From NCBI GenBank assembly GCA_016713905.1, contig JADJOE010000003.1, positions 1,426,001 to 1,490,000 on the forward strand: a DNA stretch of 64,000 bases. Reading direction: 5' to 3'. Source of the stretch: Candidatus Vicinibacter proximus. Lineage in GTDB: Bacteria; Bacteroidota; Bacteroidia; Chitinophagales; Saprospiraceae. Positions 9,240-19,102 of this stretch are shown here, piece by piece (position 1 is the first letter of the stretch; every line of letters begins with the position of its first letter). The notes below the pieces were generated by a model, which ran no database searches, had not been told where the DNA came from, and saw only the letters and a program-made list of their open reading frames with translations. The position numbers and the translations under genes are program-made.

Positions 9240-10229
9240 ATGCAGAAAAGACGTGCCGCCATCAAAGGAATCCAGGGCTATGTACCGGATTATATCCTGA
9301 CCAACGCAGAGCTGGAAAAAATGGTAGATACAACAGATGAATGGATTACTTCCAGAACCGGTATAAAGGAAAGACATATTTTAAAAGAACCCGGAAAGGG
9401 CGCATCTGACATGGGAAAAATCATGGTGGAAAAACTTTTAAAAAAAACGAACACTTCCGCGGATGAAATTGAGTTGGTCATTTGTTGTTGCATTACAGGT
9501 GATATGGTTTTCCCGGATACAGCAAATACAATATGTGACAAAGTCGGAATCAAGAATGCTTTTGGTTTTGATATCCATGCAGCTTGCTCAGGTTTTTTAT
9601 ATGGTCTGACCACTGGTTCAAAATTCATAGAATCTGGGACCTACAAGAAAGTAATAGTGATAGGAATGGATGTCATGTCCTCTATCATTGATTATACAGA
9701 CCGTGCTACCTGCATTATTTTTGGAGATGGTGGAGGTGCAGTCTTGTTAGAACCTGATGAGGAGGGAAATGGGATTATAGACAGTATTTTTAGGGGAGAT
9801 GGTTCCGGTCGTGAATATCTTCACATGAAAGCCGGAGGTTCTCTTCGCCCCGCAAGTGCAGAGACCGTTGCGCGTGGTGAACATTACGTTTACCAGGAGG
9901 GCAAGACGGTTTTCAAAGCTGCCATTACCGGGATGGTAGATACTATCAAACGTGTATTGGAAAGAAACGAACTCACCATTGATCAGATAGATTGGCTTGT
10001 ACCGCATCAGGCAAACATCCGAATCATCAACGGGGTTGCAGATGCATTGAATTTTGACCCTGAAAAAGTTATGATCAACATACACAAATATGGCAATACT
10101 ACTTCAGGTACATTACCCTTATGTTTATGGGAATGGGAGCCGAAATTAAAAAAAGGAGATAACATACTTTTGACCGCATTTGGCGGAGGATTTACCTGGG
10201 GGACCACTTATCTCAAATGGGCCTATTAA
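9240..10229 (+). CDS. fabH: 3-oxoacyl-ACP synthase III (KAS III)
   Basis: FabH condenses an acyl-CoA with malonyl-ACP to start fatty-acid synthesis. From the ATG at 9240 the protein is 329 residues (MQKRRAAIKGIQGYVPDY), the usual family length. The catalytic triad is visible: Cys116 in HAACSGFLYG, His in VPHQANIRI and Asn in IHKYGNTTSGT. The N-terminal TTDEWITSRTGIKERH motif is also typical. A longer frame from 9177 lacks homology-like sequence and crosses the promoter box. The next gene, a FabK/nitronate-monooxygenase-like flavoprotein, begins 14 bases downstream, so the two form an operon. An alternative is a KAS III relative in a dedicated lipid pathway. Confidence 0.93.
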   Translation: MQKRRAAIKGIQGYVPDYILTNAELEKMVDTTDEWITSRTGIKERHILKEPGKGASDMGKIMVEKLLKKTNTSADEIELVICCCITGDMVFPDTANTICDKVGIKNAFGFDIHAACSGFLYGLTTGSKFIESGTYKKVIVIGMDVMSSIIDYTDRATCIIFGDGGGAVLLEPDEEGNGIIDSIFRGDGSGREYLHMKAGGSLRPASAETVARGEHYVYQEGKTVFKAAITGMVDTIKRVLERNELTIDQIDWLVPHQANIRIINGVADALNFDPEKVMINIHKYGNTTSGTLPLCLWEWEPKLKKGDNILLTAFGGGFTWGTTYLKWAY

Positions 10230-10243
10230 GCTAATTTAATTTT

Positions 10244-11191
10244 ATGGAAACCAAACTTACCATGATGCTCGGAATTCAATATCCGATTATTATGGCACCG
10301 ATGTTTTTAGTATCTAATGTAGCTATGGTAAAGTCTGCTGCGGATTCGGGAATTGCAGGTGTAATTCCTGCGTTAAATTACCGCAGCGATAAAGAGTTTA
10401 GGATTGCTTTAGAGGAATTGAAATCCATGAATAAAGCGTATGGTATTAATCTAATCGTAAACCGTTCTAATTATAAACTACCGCAACAACTTAAAACCTG
10501 TTTAGAATATAAGGTTCCTTTTATCATTACTTCTCTTGGTAGTCCCGCTATCGTTATAGATGCCTGTCGCCCTCTCGGCATTAAAGTTTTTTGCGATGTT
10601 TCAGACATGGAATATGCATATAAAGCTGCTGCTTTCAAACCAGATGCGTTAATTGCAGTCAATAATCAGGCAGGGGGACATTGTGGAATTTTAAATCCTG
10701 AAGATTTTATCCCTCAGTTGGTCAAAGCTTTTCCATCTCTTCCTATCATCAATGCAGGAGGTGTAGGTAATGCTGATGGAATCAAACGAATGCTTGCGCT
10801 TGGCGCTTGTGGTGTCTCTGTAGGAACTCCATTTATTGCTTCTGTTGAGTCTCCGGTCAGCAAAGAATACAAAAAAGCATGTGTAGAGTATAGTTCTAAA
10901 GACATTGTAAAAACGACCAAGTTAAGTGGTGTACCCTGCACCGTGATTAATACTCCGTATGTGCAAAAAATCGGAACCCGTCAAAACTGGTTGGAGCAAA
11001 TATTAAGTAAGAATAAAACTCTGAAAAAGTGGTTTAAGATTTTAGTTTACAGGAATGGTATGAATAAATTATCCAAAGCTGCATTTTCTGCAAGTTATCA
11101 AAATGTCTGGTGTGCCGGCCCTACAATAGATTTCATTCATGAGATCCTTCCGGTCAAAGAGATCATACACAGAATGGTCAAAGGGCTTTAG
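10244..11191 (+). CDS. Nitronate monooxygenase / FabK-like FMN protein
   Basis: A 315-residue TIM-barrel flavoprotein of the 2-nitropropane dioxygenase family. Key signs are LGIQYPIIMAPMFLVSN at the N-terminus, AGGHCG (the family's AGGHxG motif holding the catalytic His), PIINAGGVGNADGIKRMLALGACGVSVGTPFIA (phosphate/FMN binding) and a C-terminal lid. Family members either oxidise toxic nitronates or, as FabK, reduce enoyl-ACP in fatty-acid synthesis. Its position 14 bases after fabH favours a lipid-related role, but sequence alone cannot separate the two activities. Gene fabK symbol withheld for that reason. Confidence 0.82.
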   Translation: METKLTMMLGIQYPIIMAPMFLVSNVAMVKSAADSGIAGVIPALNYRSDKEFRIALEELKSMNKAYGINLIVNRSNYKLPQQLKTCLEYKVPFIITSLGSPAIVIDACRPLGIKVFCDVSDMEYAYKAAAFKPDALIAVNNQAGGHCGILNPEDFIPQLVKAFPSLPIINAGGVGNADGIKRMLALGACGVSVGTPFIASVESPVSKEYKKACVEYSSKDIVKTTKLSGVPCTVINTPYVQKIGTRQNWLEQILSKNKTLKKWFKILVYRNGMNKLSKAAFSASYQNVWCAGPTIDFIHEILPVKEIIHRMVKGL

Positions 11192-11253
11192 CGTTAATAA
11201 AAAATATAAAATATCTGACTGGCTGATTTATTATTCCAATAGTTAGATATAAT

Positions 11254-13347
11254 CTAATTTTTAAACACCCTCACACTTCCAATTATTTTACCGAAACGGT
11301 CTTGAACTTTTAGGAAGTAGATTCCTGATGGTTCTTTCGTCAATTCAAAATTAAATTGCTGTGTTTTTTCTAACAAATTCACTTTCTGTCTCACCGGTTT
11401 TCCCTGGGCATCCAAAATTTGATAATTAAGGGGAAACTCGAGATCAGAATTTACCAAACATACGAAATGATTCTTTTCTCCTGATGAGAATACACCAATT
11501 GGTTTTTCAAAATTATTCACCACTCCGAGAGGAATGATGTACAAAGGTTCAGAGGATAGAGATTCACAATTATTTGAATCAATTACACTTACACGGTAGC
11601 TTCCTTTTTGGGTGATAACCCATTGATTGACCGTACTTCCGCCAAGCAATTGTTCATTTAAGAACCAACGGTAAGCATTATAACCTGATGGGGCAAACAA
11701 AGTATCTCCGGATTGGATTATTATAGGTTTGTCCGGTGATGGGTGTACAATTATTTCAATTTCTCCTGAATGAAAAGAGATACAACCATTAGTATCTACA
11801 AATTGGACTGAATATTTTCCGGAAGCATTTACATAAATTCTTTTACTTAGCTTGTCCCTAATTACTACACTGTCTTTTTCCCAGATATAGCTGGCAGCAT
11901 TGAGTGCATCACAGGCGATCAATATGGCAGAATCATTTTCACAAATCTCATTGACAAAAACAGGAGTAATGCATGCTGTATCAGGTATTGGGCTTTTAAG
12001 TTCTACGGCACCTTCTATGCTGCAGATACCACTTGTGATTGTCAATGAAAATTTTCCTGGACCTAAACCTTCCAGAACAGCACTGCTGTCTCCGGTACTC
12101 CATTTATATGTGTAAGTTGGGTTTGGGTTAGATATGGTAATTTGTCCATCCGTGCTGGTCGGACATAATGGGTTCTTGGTTAAAAATTGAATTGCAGGTA
12201 GATTACAGGTATCTGCAATTTTATACACTGCACCTTCAGCAATTGCAATCAAATACAATTCTCCATTTACATCTTCTCCAAAAGATGAAATCTGACTTCT
12301 GTTGAATTTATAAAGTGTTTTGTTTTCAAAGGTTTTGTCTGCTTTTTGGTTGATTCCCCAAATGTAACCACTACAATAATCTCCATAAATGTAGGTTCCA
12401 TAAAGTGAAGGATGTTTGCTACCACGATATACATAGCCACCGGTAACTGAACAACCTAAATTATTTTCATCAGAAAAATATTCATGGATGGGAAAAGTAA
12501 ATTTGTTTTTTGGGCTGCATCCTGTTGTATTAAAATCTTTGTTTCCTTCATAGCAACGCCAACCATAATTTCTGCCTCCTCCTGAACCACTTTCTTCAAA
12601 ATCCACTTCCTCCCAGTTACCCTGTCCTACATCGCCAATCCACATATCTCCAGTCAATCTATCAAAGCTGAATCTCCACGGATTGCGGACTCCTATTGCC
12701 CAGATTTCGTCCAAAACATCAGGATCATTCACAAATGGATTACTTGGTGGAATCTGATAAGTAGAACTTGTTCCAATTTCAATTCGCAACATCTTACCCA
12801 ACAAACTTTTTGGATTCTGGCCGTGGTTTTGAGGATCTCCACCATTGCCCCCATCTCCCATTCCGATGTATAGGTAACCATCTTTTCCAAAATGCATACA
12901 ACCACCATTGTGATTGGAATATGGTTGATCAATGGTAAGCAGTATGCGTTCACTTAAACTATCCGCTTTATTCGGGTTATTGGAAAATACCTTATACTCC
13001 GCTATTACAGTCTGCCCCACTGAAATTTTATTATTATAATTCACATAGAACAAACCATTATTTTTAAAATCAGGATGAAATGCCAAGCCGAGTAAACCCT
13101 GTTCATTTCCACGTGAATTTACCTTATTTACGATATCCAAAAATGGAACAGGAGAAACAATTCCATTGTTAAGAATTCTAATTTTTCCGGCTTTTTCAAT
13201 GACAAAGAGCCGGTCATCACCTGCATGACACAAATAAACCGGAATTGAAAGTCCGCCGGTTAATTTGGTGAGCTTAATTGCATTTTGTGAAAAAATGGAA
13301 ACCAAAGGAAACACTAATATCATCCATACGACTAAAACTCTCCACAT
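11254..13347 (-). CDS. Secreted PQQ-dependent-sugar-dehydrogenase-like beta-propeller with T9SS tail
   Basis: A 697-residue protein. A signal peptide (to about SIFSQ) is followed by a glucose/sorbosone dehydrogenase propeller (about residues 25-375: DRLFVIEKAGKIRIL, GNEQGLLGLAFHPDF, NHNGGCMHFGKDGYLYIGMGDGG, RNPWRFSFDRLTGDMWIGDVGQGNWEEVD). Members of this fold oxidise sugars with PQQ, but many secreted relatives have no proven activity. After it come a SprB-like module (NPLCPTSTDGQITISNP), an Ig-like region and a type-A T9SS C-terminal domain ending in GSVRVFKN. It begins 11 bases after the stop of the LRR protein gene, so the two are likely co-transcribed. Confidence 0.88.
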   Translation of the reverse strand: MWRVLVVWMILVFPLVSIFSQNAIKLTKLTGGLSIPVYLCHAGDDRLFVIEKAGKIRILNNGIVSPVPFLDIVNKVNSRGNEQGLLGLAFHPDFKNNGLFYVNYNNKISVGQTVIAEYKVFSNNPNKADSLSERILLTIDQPYSNHNGGCMHFGKDGYLYIGMGDGGNGGDPQNHGQNPKSLLGKMLRIEIGTSSTYQIPPSNPFVNDPDVLDEIWAIGVRNPWRFSFDRLTGDMWIGDVGQGNWEEVDFEESGSGGGRNYGWRCYEGNKDFNTTGCSPKNKFTFPIHEYFSDENNLGCSVTGGYVYRGSKHPSLYGTYIYGDYCSGYIWGINQKADKTFENKTLYKFNRSQISSFGEDVNGELYLIAIAEGAVYKIADTCNLPAIQFLTKNPLCPTSTDGQITISNPNPTYTYKWSTGDSSAVLEGLGPGKFSLTITSGICSIEGAVELKSPIPDTACITPVFVNEICENDSAILIACDALNAASYIWEKDSVVIRDKLSKRIYVNASGKYSVQFVDTNGCISFHSGEIEIIVHPSPDKPIIIQSGDTLFAPSGYNAYRWFLNEQLLGGSTVNQWVITQKGSYRVSVIDSNNCESLSSEPLYIIPLGVVNNFEKPIGVFSSGEKNHFVCLVNSDLEFPLNYQILDAQGKPVRQKVNLLEKTQQFNFELTKEPSGIYFLKVQDRFGKIIGSVRVFKN

Positions 13348-13358
13348 AATTCTTCTAT

Positions 13359-16300
13359 TTATTTATTTATTACTGCTAACTTTTTAAGTCTTCGGTACCC
13401 GTCATTTGAAGTAAAGCGCAAAAGGTAAACTCCCGAATCAAAATTAAAGTTTAAATTATAAGGAGTTAATTCTTTAATGTATGAAAATTGCTCTTTGTAA
13501 ACCATCGTACCATCCGTTTTATAAACCTCTATTGTTGCTTGTGAAAAAGGATACCTGGATTGCCAAAAAATTTCTTGCCCCAAGCTAGATGGGTTAGGAA
13601 AAACTATTATTTCCCTGTCTAATGAAACATCCTGTGAAGCTGTTTCTAACCGGACTGTAAACCTAAAAACACGAACACAGTTTTTGTCGTCCCTGACAGT
13701 GAGTACATAGACTCCTGAAATTAAGTTGTTGATGCTGGAAGTACGATCACCTGTGTTCCATAAATACCGATAAGTTCCTACACCCCCTTTGAGCGTGACA
13801 GAAATTGAACCATTTCCGGTACCTTTGTCATGTTTGATTATGGAATCTTTTATTTCAATCACAGGATAAGCAAAAAGATTTAATCGAATGACGCTGTCAC
13901 AACCTCCTCGCCCGGCACCAGGATAAATGATTTCATAATTTCCTGGTACTTTATACGGTTTAGAACCGAATACATAATCTGTATCAAAGCATGCGGAATC
14001 TGACAGGTTTTTCAAGGTTCTTGGCAGTGCAGTGATCTGGATGCAAGCTGTATCTCTACACCCATTGTCCGCAGTAACGGTAACACAATACATGCCTCCG
14101 GAATCTATCCGGACTTCTTGATCAGTACTTCCATTACTCCACGAATAAGTTGAAAAGTTCTCGTTCACTTTAATCGCTGCGGTTATTCCAGTACATAGAG
14201 AATCAGGTGCGGTCACCGTTGCTGTCGGTGCATCAGATGACAGTATTTCAAGACATGAAACTCCGACACAATTATTGAAATCTGTTACTGTAACACAAAA
14301 ATTACCGGGAGATGAAACCAGCAATATTCTATTGGTATCCCCATTGGACCAGGTGTAGGTTTTATAGCCACTTCCAGCATCCAAACTTGTTATTTGTCCA
14401 GGACAATGAAATGGTTTTCCTGAAATATTAAATCTAATGGAATCCAGAAACTGCATTTTAACTTCATCACTGCGAAGACAGTATAAACTTTGACCATCAA
14501 ATGCAAAGGTATAAGTCCCTTGAACGTCTACCGTAACTGTTGAGAAAGAGCTGTCTTTACTTTGGAACAAAGCATTCCCTGGTCCAGAAACTAAACGCCA
14601 GTTGCCTTTGATAAAATTTCCACTAGCCATTAACGCACCGCCAAATCCACAAAAAGAGCGATCTCCTCCTGCTGAAACTATAGGTCTTGGAAAAAAATAA
14701 ATTACCTGAGAGTTTGAAAGGCTGAGACAAGGATGTAGAAAATTGATATTTCCCTGACTATTGGTTCGGCTGATGGCATGTGCTAAATAATAGGGCGTAT
14801 TGAATTTAAAATTAATAGGATCGAATGGGAACACACCATTTTTACTTGTTTTAATGATGCTTCCAACAGGGTTTTGAAAATTAGTATATAGAACAAAAAT
14901 GGCTGCATCCCCTGAGTCTTTTTTCTCATTTCCAAGCGTTTTACCTATCAAATTCTGACTTTCGCACAAGCGCATAGTATCATTCGGCAAATTTCCAGCA
15001 AAAGAAGTACAATTGCAATTTTCAAATCCAGCTATTTGGGTTATGCATCCTCGTCGGTCAATTATTTCAACCAGATAGGATGAATTACATAAAATAAAGT
15101 CCGAAACAAATTTACCAGTGCTGCTATCGATCACACCGGAACCTTTATTCACATTATAAGGTTTTGTTCCACCCTGAATGGTAAAACTTATCCGATATAC
15201 AGAATCATTGAAAAACTTTTTTACTTCCTGATTTGTAGTAATTAACTTTGGAAAAATCTGAAAAGTCGTAAATATTTCATCCGTTGTATCACATTCGTTG
15301 GTTGCTCTTACGGCTATCTTATAAATTCCTGAATTAAGATTCTTCAGTCTAACAATAGTATCTGTTGTGATTTGATTTAAAGTATCATTTAAAAACCAGC
15401 TGTAAGAAGTTGCACCAAAGACGGGACTTAAAGAGAACAAATGTTCCAGCGTGTCAGGACAGAATGCACGTACCCCGGACACTCCACCTGATATACTTAG
15501 GTTTAGATTTGCCTTACCTTTAACTACTTTAATCAGAAAATTGCAAAAATTACCTTTGCAACCATCCAGCATCAATAAGTATCTATCGCCTTTTACAAAA
15601 CCTCCACCCCCAATTAAAAAAGGTCCATTCATACATTCAGGCATACAATAAAGCACTCTTTCGCCAGTGGCATCACAAGCTTTGTAAATGCCCGCCTGCA
15701 ATCCATTATACAGCTGTCCACCTACATTGATTTCTTCACAAGTCATAGGAAAAATTTCCAACACTATGGAATCCGTTGGTGCTGTAAAAGAAATCCAAAC
15801 AGGATTCTCCAGACTACCAAGACTATCGCAAACAAATTCTCCCAAATGACTGGAGTCTGCTGACCGAAAACTTCCGCAATAATTATGCAAATCCAATGTA
15901 TTGCAAAAGTGAGGAGCTTCTTCACAAATTGTTCCACTTGCCGGATTGTCACACCTTCCCGGAAGAGTAAATACCACTCTGGTTTTGCTGATCTTAATAT
16001 CAAATTCCGCAATGGCATTGTTGGTTACAGACCCGGAATAATAACCTTCGTCTTCTTCCATCATGTTAATCAGTGGATAGTAGTTTTGGTTGGTGATAAA
16101 TACGACTGCGGTGTCTTTAAACCATTTGTAATTATTATCCGGAATTTGCGGATCAGTAAACAATCTGATGTTGTAATTAGCTGCCTTAGGAACAAAAATT
16201 ATTGAATCCAATGGAATTGGATTCTGAGGTTTAAAACTGAAATAAAAATTCTTTGGTAATTTTTGTAATGGAATTAAATCTTCAAATGTAAAATTATTAT

Positions 16301-17186
16301 GATGTATCACTAACCCAAATGGTTCACTGTTTCCCCATGTTCTCAAACTACTATAATCAGGGATGTCTGTAAAATTATTGTACTCCAATCGTAAACTTAA
16401 AAGAGGCGCAAGTGTCAAATCAGGTACCAGGCCGGTAAATTGATTATTGTTTAACCAGACGTTACGAAGATTGGTAAGCAATGACATGGAACCAGGAAGT
16501 TCGCCGGTAAATTGATTATTCGAAAGATACAATTCCTTCAAAGTTCTAATTAAACTAATGTTAGGAGGTAAATTTCCGGAAAACTGATTATTACTAAAAT
16601 CAATTAAGTTAATTTGATTCCACTTAGAAATTCCGGGTGGAATAGTGCCTGTGAAAAAATTATTGGATAACCGCAATTGATTCAAAGTGGTTATATCGGT
16701 AAGCACCAATGGAAAATTACCAGATAAATTATTATCAGAAAATGATGCTTGTTTCAGTGCTGTTAGACCTAAGAAACTGGATGGGATAGTTCCAGTCAAT
16801 TGATTGTTTTCCAAATTCAATTCTTCAAGCTGATTAAGCCCTCCCAGGCTAATCGGAATAATGCCTGTTAAGTGGTTATTAAATAGGTTTAACACCTTAA
16901 GATTGGTAAGTAAACCTAATTCGGGTGGAATGTTCCCTGTAAGGTTGTTATCACTTAAACTGAGGTTTCTAACACAACCTATTCCATCCAGATTTATGCC
17001 GTACCAGTTATCCATGCCCTGGTTAAAATTCCACTTAATACTCCAGTTTGCGCCATTGGTGGACTCAAATAACTTTACCAGAACAAGTGAGTCTGCCATC
17101 CTGCTGCATGCACAGGTTGTGGGCTGGGGTTGAGCCGAATGGATAGCCGCTGTTAAAAAACTGAACAGGTAAAATAGAATTGACAT
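13359..17186 (-). CDS. Giant secreted leucine-rich-repeat protein with T9SS type-A C-terminus
   Basis: A 1275-residue protein with a signal peptide at its start. Residues of about 40-290 hold an N-terminal cap (VKLFESTNGANWSIKWNF) and some nine plant-type LRRs of the form LxxLxLxNNxLTGxIP. The middle is a series of beta-sandwich and Ig/PKD-like modules, with repeats such as YTWSNGDTNR and YRYLWNTGDRTSS. The last 90 residues (IIVFPNPSSLGQEIFW, YNLNFNFDSGVYLLRF) form a type-A T9SS sorting domain. LRR proteins of this kind usually bind proteins or glycans at the cell surface; the target is unknown. It is the first gene of a probable two-gene operon with the sugar-dehydrogenase-like protein. Confidence 0.88.
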   Translation of the reverse strand: MSILFYLFSFLTAAIHSAQPQPTTCACSRMADSLVLVKLFESTNGANWSIKWNFNQGMDNWYGINLDGIGCVRNLSLSDNNLTGNIPPELGLLTNLKVLNLFNNHLTGIIPISLGGLNQLEELNLENNQLTGTIPSSFLGLTALKQASFSDNNLSGNFPLVLTDITTLNQLRLSNNFFTGTIPPGISKWNQINLIDFSNNQFSGNLPPNISLIRTLKELYLSNNQFTGELPGSMSLLTNLRNVWLNNNQFTGLVPDLTLAPLLSLRLEYNNFTDIPDYSSLRTWGNSEPFGLVIHHNNFTFEDLIPLQKLPKNFYFSFKPQNPIPLDSIIFVPKAANYNIRLFTDPQIPDNNYKWFKDTAVVFITNQNYYPLINMMEEDEGYYSGSVTNNAIAEFDIKISKTRVVFTLPGRCDNPASGTICEEAPHFCNTLDLHNYCGSFRSADSSHLGEFVCDSLGSLENPVWISFTAPTDSIVLEIFPMTCEEINVGGQLYNGLQAGIYKACDATGERVLYCMPECMNGPFLIGGGGFVKGDRYLLMLDGCKGNFCNFLIKVVKGKANLNLSISGGVSGVRAFCPDTLEHLFSLSPVFGATSYSWFLNDTLNQITTDTIVRLKNLNSGIYKIAVRATNECDTTDEIFTTFQIFPKLITTNQEVKKFFNDSVYRISFTIQGGTKPYNVNKGSGVIDSSTGKFVSDFILCNSSYLVEIIDRRGCITQIAGFENCNCTSFAGNLPNDTMRLCESQNLIGKTLGNEKKDSGDAAIFVLYTNFQNPVGSIIKTSKNGVFPFDPINFKFNTPYYLAHAISRTNSQGNINFLHPCLSLSNSQVIYFFPRPIVSAGGDRSFCGFGGALMASGNFIKGNWRLVSGPGNALFQSKDSSFSTVTVDVQGTYTFAFDGQSLYCLRSDEVKMQFLDSIRFNISGKPFHCPGQITSLDAGSGYKTYTWSNGDTNRILLVSSPGNFCVTVTDFNNCVGVSCLEILSSDAPTATVTAPDSLCTGITAAIKVNENFSTYSWSNGSTDQEVRIDSGGMYCVTVTADNGCRDTACIQITALPRTLKNLSDSACFDTDYVFGSKPYKVPGNYEIIYPGAGRGGCDSVIRLNLFAYPVIEIKDSIIKHDKGTGNGSISVTLKGGVGTYRYLWNTGDRTSSINNLISGVYVLTVRDDKNCVRVFRFTVRLETASQDVSLDREIIVFPNPSSLGQEIFWQSRYPFSQATIEVYKTDGTMVYKEQFSYIKELTPYNLNFNFDSGVYLLRFTSNDGYRRLKKLAVINK

Positions 17187-17386
17187 GTCAGGTGGTTATT
17201 TTATCCAAAATAATAGAAATCTTTTTTAAAAATATCGAAACCAAAATTGGATAATGCTATAGATTACAATATAAAAATAACCTTTTCCTTCTGAATGCAA
17301 CAATAATTTTTGATATTAAACAAATTGTTTATTTGTATAAACATGATATACAAATTACTAGATAACTTTTTGAGGATTTTTTGCAT

Positions 17387-18391
17387 TTATGATAAAACAT
17401 TCACCTCTCTTTCCAATTGAACTCCAAAACGTTGTTCAATAGCATCCACAATTTTCTCAGAAAAGGCTAAAACCTCTTCCCCTTTGGCTGATCCATAGTT
17501 AACAAGAACAAGTGCCTGTTTTTCATGGCAACCGACATCACCTTCTCTCTTACCCTTGTAACCGCAAGATTCTATCAACCAAGCTGTGGGGATTTTATAA
17601 GTGCCATTCTCCTGTTTAAAAAATGGCATTTCCGGAAAGCGTTCATGCAATGCATCAAATTCATTTTTAGTCAGCAAATTATTTTTAAAAAAACTCCCAG
17701 AATTTCCAAGGATTTTGGGGTCCGGAAGTTTGCTTTGTCGAATAGAAATGACTGCATTACTTACATCTATTGGCGAGGGGTGTAAAATTCCAGCTGCATT
17801 AAGATTAGATTTTAAATCCCCATATTCAAACTTTGGATTAGGTGTTTTTGATAGTTTTAAATGTACATAACTGATAAAAAAAACATCCTTTAAATCATGT
17901 TTAAAAATACTGTCCCTATAACCCAATGCACAAGCTTTTTTATTTAAGGACATTCTTTTTCCTTCTTTTAAGTGAATGCCCTCAAGACGTACAAATACTT
18001 CCGATATTTCCACACCATATGCACCAATATTCTGCACCGGTGCAGCTCCTACACTGCCGGGTATAAGACTTAGATTTTCAATCCCAAAATAATTGTTTGC
18101 CAATGCCCATAATACCAATTGATGCCAATTTTCTCCAGCCCCGATACGCAGGGTAACATCTTCAGGTCCATCGTGAATAATTTCGATCCCTTTGATTTCA
18201 TTTTTTAAAATGACCTTACTGATTTCAGACATCATCAAAACATTACTTCCTTCTCCAAGTATGTAATATTCATCAGGATTTCTTCCATAAAAAGGAATCA
18301 GATCTGCCTCAGATTTTATAAAATGAATTTCTTTTCCAAAAGATTTTATTTGAAAGCTATTGAATTCTTTCAAGGATATAGATGTTGGCAT
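17387..18391 (-). CDS. murB: UDP-N-acetylmuramate dehydrogenase
   Basis: MurB reduces UDP-GlcNAc-enolpyruvate to UDP-MurNAc with FAD and NADPH in peptidoglycan synthesis. The 334-residue protein has the FAD-binding motifs YYILGEGSNVLM and LIPGSVGAAPVQNIGAYGVEI, the YRDSIFK segment, the catalytic serine in GNSGSFFKNN and the C-terminal PTAWLIESCGYKG. The retained YRDSIFK loop places it in the E. coli-like type I group. It starts 9 bases after the outer-membrane protein gene at 18401-19030 and is probably co-transcribed with it. Confidence 0.96.
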   Translation of the reverse strand: MPTSISLKEFNSFQIKSFGKEIHFIKSEADLIPFYGRNPDEYYILGEGSNVLMMSEISKVILKNEIKGIEIIHDGPEDVTLRIGAGENWHQLVLWALANNYFGIENLSLIPGSVGAAPVQNIGAYGVEISEVFVRLEGIHLKEGKRMSLNKKACALGYRDSIFKHDLKDVFFISYVHLKLSKTPNPKFEYGDLKSNLNAAGILHPSPIDVSNAVISIRQSKLPDPKILGNSGSFFKNNLLTKNEFDALHERFPEMPFFKQENGTYKIPTAWLIESCGYKGKREGDVGCHEKQALVLVNYGSAKGEEVLAFSEKIVDAIEQRFGVQLEREVNVLS

Positions 18392-18400
18392 ATTTCAAGG

Positions 18401-19030
18401 TTAGCTTTGTTGAATTGATTTTTTCTTAGGGGAGGATTTGGTTTGAAATAAATTTGTTTTGGTAACCAACCCGGAGTTAAAGGAAAACGCCTCTTCTTTA
18501 TTCAATCCAATTTTTACATAAAAAATGGCATTAAATCCTCCAACCCCTCCGCCAAATCCCACTTCACAAACATAAGTAGAGAAGAAGCGTCTGTTTAATT
18601 CTTTGTAATTATCCGTCAGTCCAAATAATTCTGTTCTATTCAATTGAACACCCCCACCCAGGGAATACCCTATTAGTCTATTACTGCTGTGACCAGTCAG
18701 CGCACCAAAATTTATTTTTGCCATCAGTGGAAAGGAAACTGCCCCCAGTCCTTTATATTCGCTTACATCAAAAGCCAAAGGAGATATGTTAGCGCCAGCC
18801 TCTAATGCAACAGATGCATTGTTTCTACCATAGGAAAATTGAATGCCAAAAGGAATGGAGAGTAAAGCTGCACCGGACGAATTGCTTGCACCTTTGTCAG
18901 AAACGTGTGTGGGATTTTTATATTGTTGATACATATCAATTCCCAAAATCATAGATGAAGTCCATTGAGCAAAGCAGGAATGAGAAAGAAAAATAAAAAG
19001 TACAAATGCTGAATAAATTGTCCGCTTCAA
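18401..19030 (-). CDS. Small exported outer-membrane-type protein
   Basis: A 209-residue protein with a signal peptide (residues 1-21, ending SCFAQW). Alternating hydrophobic strands of outer-membrane beta-barrel type follow (SIPFGIQFSYGRNNASVALEAG, VSFPLMAKINFGALTG, GYSLGGGVQLNR). The reading starts at a TTG. No in-frame ATG is available before it, and a TATCTTTA box lies just upstream. murB follows after 9 bases. I do not recognise a named family. The role is unknown but the location should be the outer membrane. Confidence 0.68.
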   Translation of the reverse strand: MKRTIYSAFVLFIFLSHSCFAQWTSSMILGIDMYQQYKNPTHVSDKGASNSSGAALLSIPFGIQFSYGRNNASVALEAGANISPLAFDVSEYKGLGAVSFPLMAKINFGALTGHSSNRLIGYSLGGGVQLNRTELFGLTDNYKELNRRFFSTYVCEVGFGGGVGGFNAIFYVKIGLNKEEAFSFNSGLVTKTNLFQTKSSPKKKSIQQS

Positions 19031-19102
19031 GTGATTTAAATTTTTGATAAAGATATATCAAAACCTTCACAGGAATAATTCCCATAGTCAGAATCGGCAC
19101 AA

